DNA from: Phycisphaeraceae bacterium
Lineage (GTDB): Bacteria > Planctomycetota > Phycisphaerae > Phycisphaerales > SM1A02
Length of the DNA: 64,000 nt
NCBI GenBank assembly: GCA_019636735.1
Contig: JAHBWY010000007.1
Location: 1-64,000 of the forward strand
Reading direction: 5' to 3'
The notes under the pieces were generated by a model. That model did not search any database and was not told the origin of the DNA. It worked only from the letters and a program-made list of their open reading frames with translations. Made by a program: the position numbers and the translations under genes. Numbering within the stretch: the stretch's first letter is position 1; every line of letters begins with the position of its first letter. Of the stretch, positions 1 through 9,861 are shown piece by piece.

Positions 1-1
1 G

Positions 2-1525
2 CCACTGGTGGCGGCCGATCCAAGTCGTGCACCGCTGCTTGCGGCCGCCCTTGCCGTCATCGCTGGAGCCATCCTCCTCCTGATCGCCCTGCTCCGCGCC
101 GGCGTGGTGGCGGACCTCCTATCGAAGCCCGTTCTCGTCGGCTACATGACCGGTGCGGCGCTCATCCTGATGTCGACACAGTTGGGCAAGTTCTTCGGCC
201 TGAAGCTTGAGTCGTCGGACTTCTTCGACATCGTCGGTGAGCTCATTCGACGACACCCGGAGTTCCACGGCCTCACAACATGGCTCGGACTCGGCCTCGT
301 GGCCCTCCAGGTCGTGATTCGATTCATCGATCGGAGGATTCCCGCCGCACTTGTGGTCTTCGTTGCAGGACTGGCGCTCTCGTTCACCATGGATCTGCAG
401 GCGCGCGGCGTGAATCTCGTCGGAGAGGTGCCCGCCGGTCTCCCCGTTCCCACCGTCCCGTGGATCAGAGTCTCCGACCTCCAGTTTCTCATTCCCGGCG
501 CGTTCGCCGTGGCGCTCCTGATGGTCCCGGAGGGTGTCCTGCTCGCACGAGCGTTCGCCGCACGCAATGGCTACAACATCAGGGCGAACCAGGAGATCAC
601 CGCCCTCGGCGCAGGAAACCTGCTCGCAGGCTTCGTTCAGGGCTTTCCCATCGGCGCCAGCCAGTCCCGCACCACGGTGAACGATGCCGCCGGAGGCCGC
701 ACGCCGCTTTCGGGGCTTGTGGCGGCCATCGGACTGCTGCTCTTTCTTCTCTTTCTCACTCCCCTGCTCGCGAAGCTGCCGAGTGTCGCGCTGGCATCGA
801 TCCTGATCTACGCGGGCATCGGGCTCATCGAACCGCACCAGTATCGGGAGTTGCTTCGCTTCAGCTGGCGCGCGTTCGTTCTCGCCCTGCTGGTGCTGCT
901 CGGTGTGCTGGTGGCCGGCGTGCTCCAAGGCATCCTGATCGGCGTTGGGCTTTCGCTCATCTACCTGATCGGACGCCTCACGCGACCGATGGATGCGGTT
1001 CTCCAGGAGATTCCGGGACGACGACGCTACCACGATCTCGGCGGCGATCACCCGACGACCAGCCAGACTGCACCAGGTGTCATCGCCTATCGCGTCTACG
1101 CGCCGCTCTTCTTCGCAAACGCCGAGTGGTTCGTCGGTCGCGTGCGATCGCTCATCGATCGCTCCGTCGCCCCTACTCGATGCTTCGTGCTCGACGCGCA
1201 GGCGATCTCCGAGTTCGACTCGACCGCCGCCGATGCGCTCGTTCGCGTGGCGCATGACCTCTCGCACCGCGGGATCAGCTTCCGCATCGCTCGCGCAAAC
1301 CGACCGCTCCGGGAGATGTTCCACAGGACCGGGGTTCTTGCGATCGTGGGGGAGGACGCGCTGTTCCCCAGCGTTCATGCGGCGGTGCATGACTTCCTCG
1401 GGCTTCCCCCCGACGCTCCCTCCCCTGAAACCTCCGCGCCCGACCACGCTCCCCTCAGCCCACCACCCTCGGCCTCGCCACCAGCGTCCTCGATCGATGG
1501 CGGCGCACCGAGATCGTTGCCCTGA
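2..1525 (+). CDS. SulP-family anion permease with STAS domain (5' end cut by window)
   Basis: The protein is an inner-membrane transporter of the SulP (sulfate/bicarbonate/dicarboxylate) family. The visible part enters at about the fourth or fifth membrane helix; motifs such as LLSKPVLVGYMTGAALI and the later QGFPIGASQSRTTVNDAAGG are typical of the SulP core. A STAS regulatory domain follows at about residues 355-465, with FDSTAADAL at the site where STAS proteins carry their regulatory Ser/Thr, then a Pro/Ser-rich tail. About 100 N-terminal residues expected for the family lie outside the window; a GTG at 8 is in frame but is not credible as the true start. The substrate cannot be told from sequence. 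PPK2 starts 48 bp downstream on the same strand. Confidence 0.9.
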   Translation, partial: PLVAADPSRAPLLAAALAVIAGAILLLIALLRAGVVADLLSKPVLVGYMTGAALILMSTQLGKFFGLKLESSDFFDIVGELIRRHPEFHGLTTWLGLGLVALQVVIRFIDRRIPAALVVFVAGLALSFTMDLQARGVNLVGEVPAGLPVPTVPWIRVSDLQFLIPGAFAVALLMVPEGVLLARAFAARNGYNIRANQEITALGAGNLLAGFVQGFPIGASQSRTTVNDAAGGRTPLSGLVAAIGLLLFLLFLTPLLAKLPSVALASILIYAGIGLIEPHQYRELLRFSWRAFVLALLVLLGVLVAGVLQGILIGVGLSLIYLIGRLTRPMDAVLQEIPGRRRYHDLGGDHPTTSQTAPGVIAYRVYAPLFFANAEWFVGRVRSLIDRSVAPTRCFVLDAQAISEFDSTAADALVRVAHDLSHRGISFRIARANRPLREMFHRTGVLAIVGEDALFPSVHAAVHDFLGLPPDAPSPETSAPDHAPLSPPPSASPPASSIDGGAPRSLP

Positions 1526-1573
1526 TCGATCGACCTCCACGGCGGTGGATGTGCTCTTTGGTCAGGACATCAC

Positions 1574-2479
1574 ATGTCACACTCCGCCAAACTGCGGCGA
1601 TCGAAGACATCGTCGCACGCCGAGAGCTCGTCCAAGCCACCTTCGACGAAGACCTCCACAGCCGGGGAGCGCGCCACGAAGAGCGAACCCGACAAGCCTG
1701 ACAGGATGAAGGCACGCGAGTTCGAACGCGAGCTCAAGAAGCTCCAGGTGGAACTCTGCTTCCTGCAGGACTGGGTCAAGGCCACCGGTGAGCGCATCAT
1801 TGTGATCTTCGAAGGCCGAGACGCCGCAGGCAAGGGCGGCATCATCCGACGAATCATGGAGCGCGTGAGCCCGCGCTGCTTCAGGCTGGTCGCACTCCCG
1901 GCGCCAAGTGACCGCGAGAAGTCGCAGCTCTATCTGCAGCGCTACATGCAGCACTTTCCAGCCGCCGGGGAGATCGTGATCTTCGACCGGAGCTGGTACA
2001 ACCGCGCCGGCGTTGAAGTGGTCATGGGCTTCTGCAGCAAGCAGGAGAGCGAGCGGTTCCTCACGCTCTGTCCCATCGTCGAGAGGTACTTCAAGAGCGC
2101 CGGGATCAGGGTCATCAAGTACTGGCTCGAGGTGAGCAACAAGGAGCAGAAGCGACGATTCGAGGCGCGCATCGAGGATCCGCTCCGCCAGTGGAAACTG
2201 AGCGCCATGGATCTTCCTTCGCGCCGCCGCTGGTACGACTATTCGAGGGCGCGGGACCGGATGCTTGAGGCGACCGACACCGACGAGAACCCGTGGCACA
2301 TCGTGCCCTCCGATGACAAGAAGCGCGCCTGCCTGAACTGCATCGCTCATCTTCTGAGCGTCATTCCGTACACGCGGATCAAGCGCAAGAAGGTCGATCT
2401 GCCCGACCGCTCCACCAAGGGCGCGTATGACGATCAGGCCTCGTTGAAGGGCCGACGGTTCATTCCTTCAAAGTACTGA
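1574..2479 (+). CDS. ppk2: Polyphosphate kinase 2 family protein (PPK2)
   Basis: Cytoplasmic kinase expected to transfer phosphate between polyphosphate and a nucleotide (usually making NDP or NTP from polyphosphate). A Lys/Ser/Thr-rich N-terminal region of about 45 residues precedes the P-loop kinase fold. Walker A is GRDAAGKGG (residues 81-89), Walker B is IVIFDRSWYNR (134-144), and the lid region has Lys/Arg-rich QKRRFEARIEDP. Length (301 residues) fits a single-domain PPK2. Whether it prefers ADP, GDP or AMP is not resolved. It sits 48 bp after the SulP transporter and may be co-transcribed with it. Confidence 0.93.
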   Translation: MSHSAKLRRSKTSSHAESSSKPPSTKTSTAGERATKSEPDKPDRMKAREFERELKKLQVELCFLQDWVKATGERIIVIFEGRDAAGKGGIIRRIMERVSPRCFRLVALPAPSDREKSQLYLQRYMQHFPAAGEIVIFDRSWYNRAGVEVVMGFCSKQESERFLTLCPIVERYFKSAGIRVIKYWLEVSNKEQKRRFEARIEDPLRQWKLSAMDLPSRRRWYDYSRARDRMLEATDTDENPWHIVPSDDKKRACLNCIAHLLSVIPYTRIKRKKVDLPDRSTKGAYDDQASLKGRRFIPSKY

Positions 2480-2590
2480 TCGACGCGGACCACCTCCCTT
2501 TCCCCCTCCTTGATCCAGGACATGCGTACCCACGACGCGTTCGCGCGCAGTTCCCCGACCCGCGGGGCCCCGAGCCACAACATCCTGCGA

Positions 2591-2607
2591 GCGCCCCGTT
2601 GGGGCGC
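2591..2607. promoter_or_regulatory. Perfect GC-rich hairpin upstream of the first RND operon
   Basis: GCGCCCC (2591-2597) and GGGGCGC (2601-2607) form a 7-bp perfect stem with a GTT loop. It lies between the PPK2 stop and the preferred GTG start (2645) of the efflux channel. No T-run follows, so it may be a leader hairpin rather than a classic terminator. If translation starts at one of the upstream starts instead, the hairpin would lie inside coding sequence. Confidence 0.4.
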
Positions 2608-2644
2608 CGGCTGGTGCGATCAGCGCTCGTCCCCGGTAGCCACC

Positions 2645-4315
2645 GTGGGACGAACCGCGGTCACGCGCAGCACCGTGCTGGCAGTGGCCACCCTCTTCGC
2701 CGGCGGCTGCATGATCGGTCCCGAGTACGCAACACCGGAGACGAAGGTCAATGCGGAGTGGCTTGAACGCACCGGCGAAGGAACGGGGGTGCTCGAGTCG
2801 CAGGCCCATGTCGAATGGTGGCAGGTCTTCAACGACCCCGTGCTCGATGCGCTCATCGAGGAGGCCTATCGCGAGAATCTCACGCTGCGCACCGCCGGCC
2901 TGCGCGTGCTGGAGGCTCGCGCAAGGCGAGGGATCGCGGTGGGTCGCTTCTTCCCGCAGACGCAGGAGGCGTTCGGGGGAATCGCCGGCAACCAGTTGAG
3001 TGCGAATGTTCCGGGCGGCGAAGGTGATCGCTGGTACGGTTTCAACGAGGTCGGCTTCCAGGCCGTGTGGGAGCTGGACATCTGGGGCAAGTTCCGTCGT
3101 GGCATCGAGGCGGCGGACGCCGAGGTTCTTGCCTCGCTGGCCGACTACGACCAGGTGCTGGTCAGCCTCGTCGCCGAGGTCGCCGCAACCTATGTCGCGC
3201 TGCGCTCCTTCGAGGAGCGGGTGGCCATCGCCCGCTCCAACGCCGACCTCCAGCGGGCCACGCTCGAGCTCACCACAATCCGTTTCGACGCCGGCGCCGT
3301 CTCTGAACTCGATGTGTCGACCGCGAAGGCGACCCTTCTCAACACCGAGGCCACGATCCCGGTGCTCGAGAACGCCATCCGCGAGACGACGCTTGCCCTG
3401 TGCGTCCTGCTTGGTCGAGCGCCGAGCCAGTTGAGCGAGGAGCTCACGCCCCCCGGTGGTGCGCCCCCCAGGGTTCCTGAGGCACCCCCGCAGATCGCCA
3501 TCGGTGTTCCAGCCGATCTCCTGCGCCGCCGCCCCGATGTTCGAGCCGCGGAGCGCCTCGCCGCCGCCCAGAGCGCTCGCATCGGAGCCGCCGAGACCGA
3601 GCTCCTGCCGCGCATCTCGATCGCCGGTCTGACCGGCTTTGCCAGCAGCAACTACCGCGGACTCCGTTCACCCGAACTCGGAAACATCTTCGACGGCAAC
3701 TCCTTCCAGGGGTTCATCGGTCTCGAAATCAACTGGCCCATCCTGAACTACGGCCGCATCATCGGCGCCGTCCGGGCGCAGGACGCCGTGTACGAACAGG
3801 CGGCCGCTGCGTACCAGGATTCTGTCCTGCGCGCTGCCGGCGAAGTGGAGGCGGGCCTCTCCCGGTTCCTCCGTTCGCGCGAGCGCACAACCATGCTTGC
3901 CGAGAGCGTGGTCGCCGCGAAGCGCAGTGTCGAACTCTCGCTCATCCAGTATCGAGCCGGTGCCGTTGACTTCATTCGGGTCAATGACGCCCAGACAGTC
4001 CAGCTTCAGCAGGAGGACCTGCTTGTTGACGCGCGCGCGAGCATTGCTCTCGGCGCGATCGCCGCCTATCGCGGCATGGGTGGAGGCTGGCAGATCCGCG
4101 GCGATTCGGAGCTGGTCGATCCCGCCACCATCGAGCGGATGCGACAGACCGTCGACTGGGGCGATGTCCTGAGTCCCGACTGGTCCCGCGGCTCCGATCT
4201 CGGCTTCCGGCGACCTCGCAGTGACCTCGAAGGCGCCGAGGTCAACCCGCCGCGCGAGGGCGCCACACCCGAGTCATCACCGATGCCGGAGTCCGCCAAG
4301 GGAGTGAACCCATGA
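2645..4315 (+). CDS. RND efflux outer-membrane lipoprotein (NodT/OprM type), copy 1
   Basis: Outer-membrane channel of a tripartite efflux pump, TolC-like trimer. I chose the GTG at 2645 because it gives a compact lipoprotein signal ending LFAGGC (Cys 22), directly followed by MIGPEY, the usual start of NodT-family channels. The frame is open from a TTG at 2510 and has an ATG at 2522, so a longer N-terminus is possible. The body has two outer-membrane efflux repeats: ELDIWGKFRRGIEAADAE in the first half and INWPILNYGRIIGAVRAQ in the second. A Pro/Glu-rich tail of about 70 residues follows the second repeat. The stop overlaps the next gene by 4 bp. Confidence 0.9.
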   Translation: MGRTAVTRSTVLAVATLFAGGCMIGPEYATPETKVNAEWLERTGEGTGVLESQAHVEWWQVFNDPVLDALIEEAYRENLTLRTAGLRVLEARARRGIAVGRFFPQTQEAFGGIAGNQLSANVPGGEGDRWYGFNEVGFQAVWELDIWGKFRRGIEAADAEVLASLADYDQVLVSLVAEVAATYVALRSFEERVAIARSNADLQRATLELTTIRFDAGAVSELDVSTAKATLLNTEATIPVLENAIRETTLALCVLLGRAPSQLSEELTPPGGAPPRVPEAPPQIAIGVPADLLRRRPDVRAAERLAAAQSARIGAAETELLPRISIAGLTGFASSNYRGLRSPELGNIFDGNSFQGFIGLEINWPILNYGRIIGAVRAQDAVYEQAAAAYQDSVLRAAGEVEAGLSRFLRSRERTTMLAESVVAAKRSVELSLIQYRAGAVDFIRVNDAQTVQLQQEDLLVDARASIALGAIAAYRGMGGGWQIRGDSELVDPATIERMRQTVDWGDVLSPDWSRGSDLGFRRPRSDLEGAEVNPPREGATPESSPMPESAKGVNP

Positions 4316-5535
4316 TGCAGTCGTTGAAACGAGGCGCCTTGAGCCGAGCCAACAGGGTGACGGGGCCACGCCTCGTGATCGGACCTCTTGCGGCGGCGGT
4401 CATCGTCCTTGGCTCCTGTGAAAGGGAGTCGGAGCAGAATGTCTACGCGCCCCCTCCGCCACCCGAAGTGCATGTCTCCGCTCCGATCCAGAAAGAGGTG
4501 ACCAAGGAGCTGCGGTACACGGGACAGGTCATTCCCAAGGCCACGGTCGAACTCCGGGCTCGCGTCCAGGGGTTCCTGGAGCAGATGAACTTCCGCGAAG
4601 GGCAGCTTGTGAAGGAAGACGACCTGCTCTATGTCATCGACAAGCGTCAATACGAGGCGGCCGTCAACCGGGCTGCAGCGCAGGTCGAGGCGACCAAGGC
4701 GTCGCTCGAGGGTGCCATCAATGACGCGAAGCTCGCCGAGGACCTCGCCGCGCAGAACGCCGGTCCGCGCATTGACGCGATCATCAAGGCGGCGCGGCGG
4801 GACACCATCGCCGCCCAGCTTGACGCCGACAAGGCGGCGCTGGCGAGCGCCCGGCTCGATCTCGACTTCTGCGAGATTCGAGCGCCGATGGGTGGCCGGA
4901 TCAGCAAGAGCAATGTCGATGTCGGAAATCTGGTCGGCCGCGACGGCCCGACCCTGCTTGCGACCATCGTGCAGGACGATCCGGTCTATGTGAATGTGGA
5001 TGTGAGCGAGGCGGATGTCCTGATGGTGCGGCAGATCATCTCGCAGTCAGGCGAACGGGTGGAGGGACTGCAACCCGGTGAGGTCGCGCCCGGCCGATGG
5101 CGCGATGTGTACCTCACCATCCCCGGACACGAGCAGCACCGCTTCGACGGCCATGTCAACTATGTCGCGCCGCAGCTCGATCAGGAGACCGGCACCCTTC
5201 GCGTGCGAGGAGTCTTCGAGAACCCCTTGAATGTGCTCGTCCCCGGCATCTTCGTTTCGATGCACTTTCCGATCTCCACCTACGAGACGCTCCTCGTCCC
5301 CGATGCGGCACTCCTTTCCGACCAGCTTGGACGCTACGCCCTCGTGATCGACGCGAACGACACGGTCCAGCAGCGCCGCGTGACGGCGGGCGAGCGTCGC
5401 GGGTCGCTGCGCGAAGTGTCCAGCGGCCTTCAGCCGACGGACCGCGTCATCGTCCTCGGCGTGCTGAAGGCGCGCCCGGGCAGCAAGGTCACCCCGAAGA
5501 TGGTCGAGATCAAGGACGGCGCAGCAGCGTCATGA
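4312..5535 (+). CDS. RND efflux periplasmic adaptor (membrane fusion protein), copy 1
   Basis: Periplasmic adaptor linking the inner-membrane RND pump to the outer-membrane channel. It has a lipoprotein-like N-terminus ending LGSC (Cys 36), a biotinyl-lipoyl-like segment (RYTGQVIPKATVELRARVQG), a long Ala/Asp-rich alpha-hairpin from about residue 115 to 185, the second lipoyl half (LDFCEIRAPMGGRISK), then beta-barrel and membrane-proximal domains. Length, 407 residues, fits AcrA/MexA proteins. It overlaps the channel gene by 4 bp upstream and the pump gene by 4 bp downstream, so the three are translationally coupled. Confidence 0.93.
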   Translation: MMQSLKRGALSRANRVTGPRLVIGPLAAAVIVLGSCERESEQNVYAPPPPPEVHVSAPIQKEVTKELRYTGQVIPKATVELRARVQGFLEQMNFREGQLVKEDDLLYVIDKRQYEAAVNRAAAQVEATKASLEGAINDAKLAEDLAAQNAGPRIDAIIKAARRDTIAAQLDADKAALASARLDLDFCEIRAPMGGRISKSNVDVGNLVGRDGPTLLATIVQDDPVYVNVDVSEADVLMVRQIISQSGERVEGLQPGEVAPGRWRDVYLTIPGHEQHRFDGHVNYVAPQLDQETGTLRVRGVFENPLNVLVPGIFVSMHFPISTYETLLVPDAALLSDQLGRYALVIDANDTVQQRRVTAGERRGSLREVSSGLQPTDRVIVLGVLKARPGSKVTPKMVEIKDGAAAS

Positions 5536-8500
5536 GCACCACCTTCTTCATCCGACGGCCGATCGTCGCGATCGTCATTTCCCTGCTGATCCTGCTGGCA
5601 GGTCTGGTGAGCTATCCGACGCTTCCGGTCGCGCAGTATCCCGACATCACCCCGCCCGTCATCCAGGTCACCACGACCTATCCCGGTGCAAGCGCCCAGG
5701 TGGTGGCCGACACCGTGGCCGCACCGATCGAGCAGCAGGTCAATGGCGTGCCGGGGATGATCTACATGGAGAGCACCTCGGCGAGCGACGGCTCGTACAC
5801 GCTGAAGGTGACCTTTGAGCTGGGGACGAACATTGACATCGCCTCGGTGCTCGTGCAGAACCGCGTGGCCATCGCCACGCCGAAGCTTCCCGAGGAGGTC
5901 AAGCGCAACGGGGTCACGACGGACAAGGTGTCCTCGAACATCGTGATGATCTTCGCGCTGGCGCCGAAGGACGACGAGAAGACCCGGAGCATGTACTCCG
6001 ATCTCTTCATCGCCAACTACCTCACGATCAATGTCTTCGACGAGGTGAAGCGCATTGCAGGCGTCGGTGACGCGAAGATCTTCCCCGCAATGGACTACAG
6101 CATCCGGGTCTGGCTCGATCCGGAGCGTCTCCGTGCCCGCAATCTCACTACGACCGATGTCATGCGGGCGCTCAACGAACAGAATGTGCAGGTCGCCGCC
6201 GGCCAGATCGGTCGCCCGCCGATCCCGTCGGGGCAGGCGTTCCAATACAACATTTCAGCGCTGGGCCGCCTCTCAACCGTCGAGGAGTTCGAGGACATCA
6301 TCGTTGCCGCCGAGGGCAACCGGATCGTTCGCCTGAGGGATGTGGCCCGCGTCGAGTTGGGCGGGAAGTCGTATGACATCCTCGCCCGCTACATGAAGGT
6401 TCCGGCCGCCGTCATGGTGGTCTACCAGGCGCCCGGCGGAAACGCCGTGCAGGTGGCCGAAGATGTGAACGCCCTGCTCGCGCGCAAAGGCGGCGAGCTC
6501 CCTGAAGGCCTGCGCTTCGATGTCATCTACGACACCTCACAGTTCGTTCTCGGCGCCATCAAGGAGGTGCAGCACACCTTCCTTGAAGCGGTCGTGCTCG
6601 TTCTGATCGTGGTGGTGGCGTTCCTCGGCAGCATCCGGACCAGCATCATTCCGCTCGTGGCGATCCCGGTGTCCATCATCGGCACCTTCTTCGTCGCCAA
6701 GCTGCTCGGCTTCTCCGTCAACCTGCCCGTTCTCTTCGGCATGATCCTGGCCATCGGCATCGTGGTCGACGATGCAATCGTGGTGGTCGAAAATGTCGAG
6801 CGCGTGATGAAGGAGTCCCACCTTCCTCGCAAGCAGGCGACCGCGAAGGCCATGAACGAGGTGGTGGGTGCCGTCGTGAGCATCTCGCTGGTGCTCATGG
6901 CCGTCTTCCTGCCGACCGCGTTTCTTCCCGGCATCAGCGGGCAGCTCTTCCGGCAGTTCGCCCTCACCATCGCGGTGAGCACCTTCTTCAGCGCCGTCTG
7001 CGCCCTCACGCTCTCTCCCGCCCTCTGCGGAATCCTGCTCAAGGAGCACAAGCCCGGCCAGAAGGAGGATTGGTTTGCGCGCACCTTCAACAGGGTGTTT
7101 GACGCCATCGCCGGCGCCTATGGCCGCCTCGTCCAGTTCCTGATTCACCCGGCGGCCATGCCCTTTTCACTCGCGACCTTCGGGCTTGCATCGGTCGCCA
7201 CGGTGTGGAGCTTCACCCAGGTTCCGACGGCATTCGTGCCGACCGAGGACCGCGGTCTGGCGCTCGTGGAGGTCTGGCTTCCCGACTCCGCGAGCCAGGA
7301 ACGGACGCTGGCCGCCGTGAAGAAGGTGGAGGAGATCGTCGCCCGCACGGAGGGGGTGCGCAACTTCTCGACTCTGCCGGGGTTCTCGCTCATCAACAAC
7401 AACGGCAGCAACTACGCGCTCGTCTTCATCGGACTCGATGACTTCGAGGAGCGGGCCAAGACCGGCCGATCGCTCGATGTGATCCTGCGGGAACTTGCCG
7501 CCGAGACCGCGAAGATTCCCGACGCCATCATTCCCGTCTTCTCACTGCCGGCCGTCGATGGCGTGGGCAATGCGTCGGGCTTCGACCTGCGTCTCCAGGA
7601 CCGCGGCGGCCTCGGCCGCGAAGCGATGGGCGAAGTGGTGCAGCGCTTCGTCGTCGACGGCAACGCGCAGTCAAAGCTGCGCGGTGTGAACAGCGCCTTC
7701 CGTCCCGCGGTGCCGCAGCTCTTCGCCGACATCGATCGCGAGAAGGTGAAGAAGCTCGGCATCCCCCTGAACGATGTCTTCCAGACGCTCTCGGGGTATC
7801 TCGGCTCCGCTTACATCAACGACATCAATCTCTTCGGTCGCACATGGCAGGTCACGCTCTCGGCCGACAGCCAGTTCCGGATGACCGCGGAAGATGTGCA
7901 GAAGCTCGAGGTGCGAACGCCCGATGGTCGCATGGTGCCGCTGGGCACTCTCGCGACCATCGAGGAAACACTCGGACCCGATCGTGTCATCCGCTACAAC
8001 CTCTTCCCGGCCGCCGTGGTGCAGGGGCAGCCCGCTCCCGGGGTCTCGTCGGGCCAGGCGCTCGCGGTCGTCGAGAGCATGGCCCAGGACATCCTGCCGC
8101 CCGGCATGAGCTTCGAGTGGACGGCGCTCTCCTACCAGGAGAAGCTCGTCGGCAACCAGGCGATCATCGTCTTCGGCATGGCGCTCCTGATCGTCTACCT
8201 GATCCTTGCCGCGCTCTACGAGAGCTGGCTCACGCCACTGGCCGTGATCCTCTCGATTCCGCTTGCGGTGCTCGGCGCCATGGCCGGTCTCATGGCGCGA
8301 GGCATGGACAACAACATCTACACGCAGGTCGGACTGGTGCTGCTCGTCGGCCTGGGGGCCAAGAACGCCATTCTCATCGTGGAGTTCGCCAAGGCGAATC
8401 GCGAGTCGGGCATGAGCATCACCGAGTCCGTCGTCATTGCCTCCCGCCAGCGCATGCGACCGATCCTCATGACGGCGTTTGCGTTCATCATGGGCGTGTA

Positions 8501-8786
8501 TCCGCTGGTCTTCGCGATCGGCGCTGGCGCTGCGAGCCGCCAGGCGATCGGCACGAGCGTCTTCTTCGGGATGATCGGCAACACCTTCCTGGGCCTGATC
8601 TTCACGCCGATTCTCTTCACCGCCATCCAGTGGTTCTCGGAGAAGCTCTTCGGCGCCCCCAAGCCGATCGGCAGCGACGATCTGGCACCACCGCCGTCAA
8701 CCGCCGCCAGCCCCCATGGCGCGGCGCATGGCGGCGCCAAGGGCACGGCGCCAGGCAGCGAGCACGGCGCGGCCGAGGCGCGGTGA
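5532..8786 (+). CDS. RND efflux pump, HAE1 family, copy 1
   Basis: Proton-driven inner-membrane pump of the AcrB/MexB type, 1084 residues. The start at ATG 5532 overlaps the adaptor stop and gives the canonical STTFFIRRPIVAIVISLL; the frame is open far upstream but that part reads through the adaptor gene. The proton-relay residues are present: the Asp pair D413-D414 in VVDDAIVVVENVER and K944 in GAKNAILIVEFAK. Two large periplasmic loops and about twelve membrane helices are evident. The C-terminus carries an unusual tail of about 35 residues rich in Pro, Ala, Gly and His. Substrates cannot be predicted. Confidence 0.95.
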   Translation: MSTTFFIRRPIVAIVISLLILLAGLVSYPTLPVAQYPDITPPVIQVTTTYPGASAQVVADTVAAPIEQQVNGVPGMIYMESTSASDGSYTLKVTFELGTNIDIASVLVQNRVAIATPKLPEEVKRNGVTTDKVSSNIVMIFALAPKDDEKTRSMYSDLFIANYLTINVFDEVKRIAGVGDAKIFPAMDYSIRVWLDPERLRARNLTTTDVMRALNEQNVQVAAGQIGRPPIPSGQAFQYNISALGRLSTVEEFEDIIVAAEGNRIVRLRDVARVELGGKSYDILARYMKVPAAVMVVYQAPGGNAVQVAEDVNALLARKGGELPEGLRFDVIYDTSQFVLGAIKEVQHTFLEAVVLVLIVVVAFLGSIRTSIIPLVAIPVSIIGTFFVAKLLGFSVNLPVLFGMILAIGIVVDDAIVVVENVERVMKESHLPRKQATAKAMNEVVGAVVSISLVLMAVFLPTAFLPGISGQLFRQFALTIAVSTFFSAVCALTLSPALCGILLKEHKPGQKEDWFARTFNRVFDAIAGAYGRLVQFLIHPAAMPFSLATFGLASVATVWSFTQVPTAFVPTEDRGLALVEVWLPDSASQERTLAAVKKVEEIVARTEGVRNFSTLPGFSLINNNGSNYALVFIGLDDFEERAKTGRSLDVILRELAAETAKIPDAIIPVFSLPAVDGVGNASGFDLRLQDRGGLGREAMGEVVQRFVVDGNAQSKLRGVNSAFRPAVPQLFADIDREKVKKLGIPLNDVFQTLSGYLGSAYINDINLFGRTWQVTLSADSQFRMTAEDVQKLEVRTPDGRMVPLGTLATIEETLGPDRVIRYNLFPAAVVQGQPAPGVSSGQALAVVESMAQDILPPGMSFEWTALSYQEKLVGNQAIIVFGMALLIVYLILAALYESWLTPLAVILSIPLAVLGAMAGLMARGMDNNIYTQVGLVLLVGLGAKNAILIVEFAKANRESGMSITESVVIASRQRMRPILMTAFAFIMGVYPLVFAIGAGAASRQAIGTSVFFGMIGNTFLGLIFTPILFTAIQWFSEKLFGAPKPIGSDDLAPPPSTAASPHGAAHGGAKGTAPGSEHGAAEAR

Positions 8787-8900
8787 GCCGCAGTCACGGT
8801 CCATTCGACCAAGGCCGCTACTTCGGCGTGCCGCAGTGCGACGGCTCGTGGTCGTCGACCATCGGATTCGTCGATCCTGACACGCCTTCCCGAGCGCTTC

Positions 8901-9848
8901 TCAGAAGCGCAACGACGCAAAGAGGCCGAGGAGCGGCGCGGGATCGGCGTCGCTCGCCGTCAGGCGATCGCCCTGCGCATTGTCGAGGGTCAGGCGATTG
9001 AGCACCGAGACGCCCGCCATCAGGTCGATGCGGAACGCCGGGTGTGGCCTGTAGGTCAATCTCGCAAACAGGGGCACACCACTGTCGTTGCCCACTCCCC
9101 CGGGCACCGGGCCTCGATTGCTCAGTCGAAAGCGCCGGGTGACATACGCCGCGCCCGCACCCACTTCCCATCCTGCATCGAGCGACTTGATCACTTCGAG
9201 CCCGGCGAACGGATTCGCCTCGGGCCCTCGCACATTGCTGATGCGCCAGCCATCGCCGAGCTTCCAATCCACCAGCGGGACGGGAAGGAAGAGAGGATCG
9301 TCTTCCAACTGGGTCAGAACGAGCAGGCCGAGGCCGATGACATGGTCGCGATCGAAGGCATAGCGCACGGCGCCGAGTCCACCCCACTGGATGGAGTCAC
9401 CAATGTCAGCCTCGCGCTCGCCGGTGAACTCCACGACCGGTCCTGCCGTGATCGCCCAGTGCTCCGAGAGCGTCCATGTGAGTCGAGGGGCGAGCGCAAC
9501 CGCGTAGACCTCGCTCCATGGGGCGGAGTCAAAGGTCCCGCTGCCCCGGAATCGGTAGCTGCTGAACTCGAAGGCTGCGGGAATGCGAAGCTCGAGACTC
9601 TCCGAGAGGTCGAACTCCGCGCCGGCCGTCGCATAGACATGAGTCGCCCCGTAGCGCCCGCCGTTGTCCAGCGTTGCATTGAACTGCTGGAGCGCCCCGG
9701 CGCCGATCCGAAAGGGAGGAATCGTGAAAGCCGGCTCGGCGACGGCCGGCTCCTCGAGCGTCGGTTCCATGCCTTGCGCGTTGCAACGCAAGGCGGTTGC
9801 CATCGTGAGGAGGACACCGACTGCTGACACGCGTGCGATGGAATGCAT
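8901..9848 (-). CDS. Predicted outer-membrane beta-barrel protein (DUF6268-like)
   Basis: A secreted protein of 315 residues with a signal peptide (MHSIARVSAVGVLLTMATAL, cleavage probably near the CNAQ that follows). The rest is made of alternating amphipathic strands rich in aromatic and Gly residues, for example HVYATAGAEFDLSESLELRI and LAPRLTWTLSEHWAITAGPV, and ends with Phe (FASLRF), as outer-membrane barrels do. It resembles the DUF6268 group, but I cannot confirm this without a profile search. The start at 9848 was chosen for the signal peptide; the frame continues upstream antisense to the SDR gene and that part is not credible. It converges with the first RND operon. Confidence 0.72.
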   Translation of the reverse strand: MHSIARVSAVGVLLTMATALRCNAQGMEPTLEEPAVAEPAFTIPPFRIGAGALQQFNATLDNGGRYGATHVYATAGAEFDLSESLELRIPAAFEFSSYRFRGSGTFDSAPWSEVYAVALAPRLTWTLSEHWAITAGPVVEFTGEREADIGDSIQWGGLGAVRYAFDRDHVIGLGLLVLTQLEDDPLFLPVPLVDWKLGDGWRISNVRGPEANPFAGLEVIKSLDAGWEVGAGAAYVTRRFRLSNRGPVPGGVGNDSGVPLFARLTYRPHPAFRIDLMAGVSVLNRLTLDNAQGDRLTASDADPAPLLGLFASLRF

Positions 9849-9861
9849 GGCCCGAGTGTAG

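Noticed and set aside
119-1540. 473-residue open frame on the minus strand opposite the SulP gene
   Set aside because: It is rich in His/Arg/Glu without any domain and mirrors the codon bias of the SulP frame; the SulP frame matches a known family.
5097-5531. N-terminal extension of RND pump 1 by 145 residues
   Set aside because: The extra part reads through the adaptor gene in another frame; ATG 5532 gives the canonical family N-terminus.
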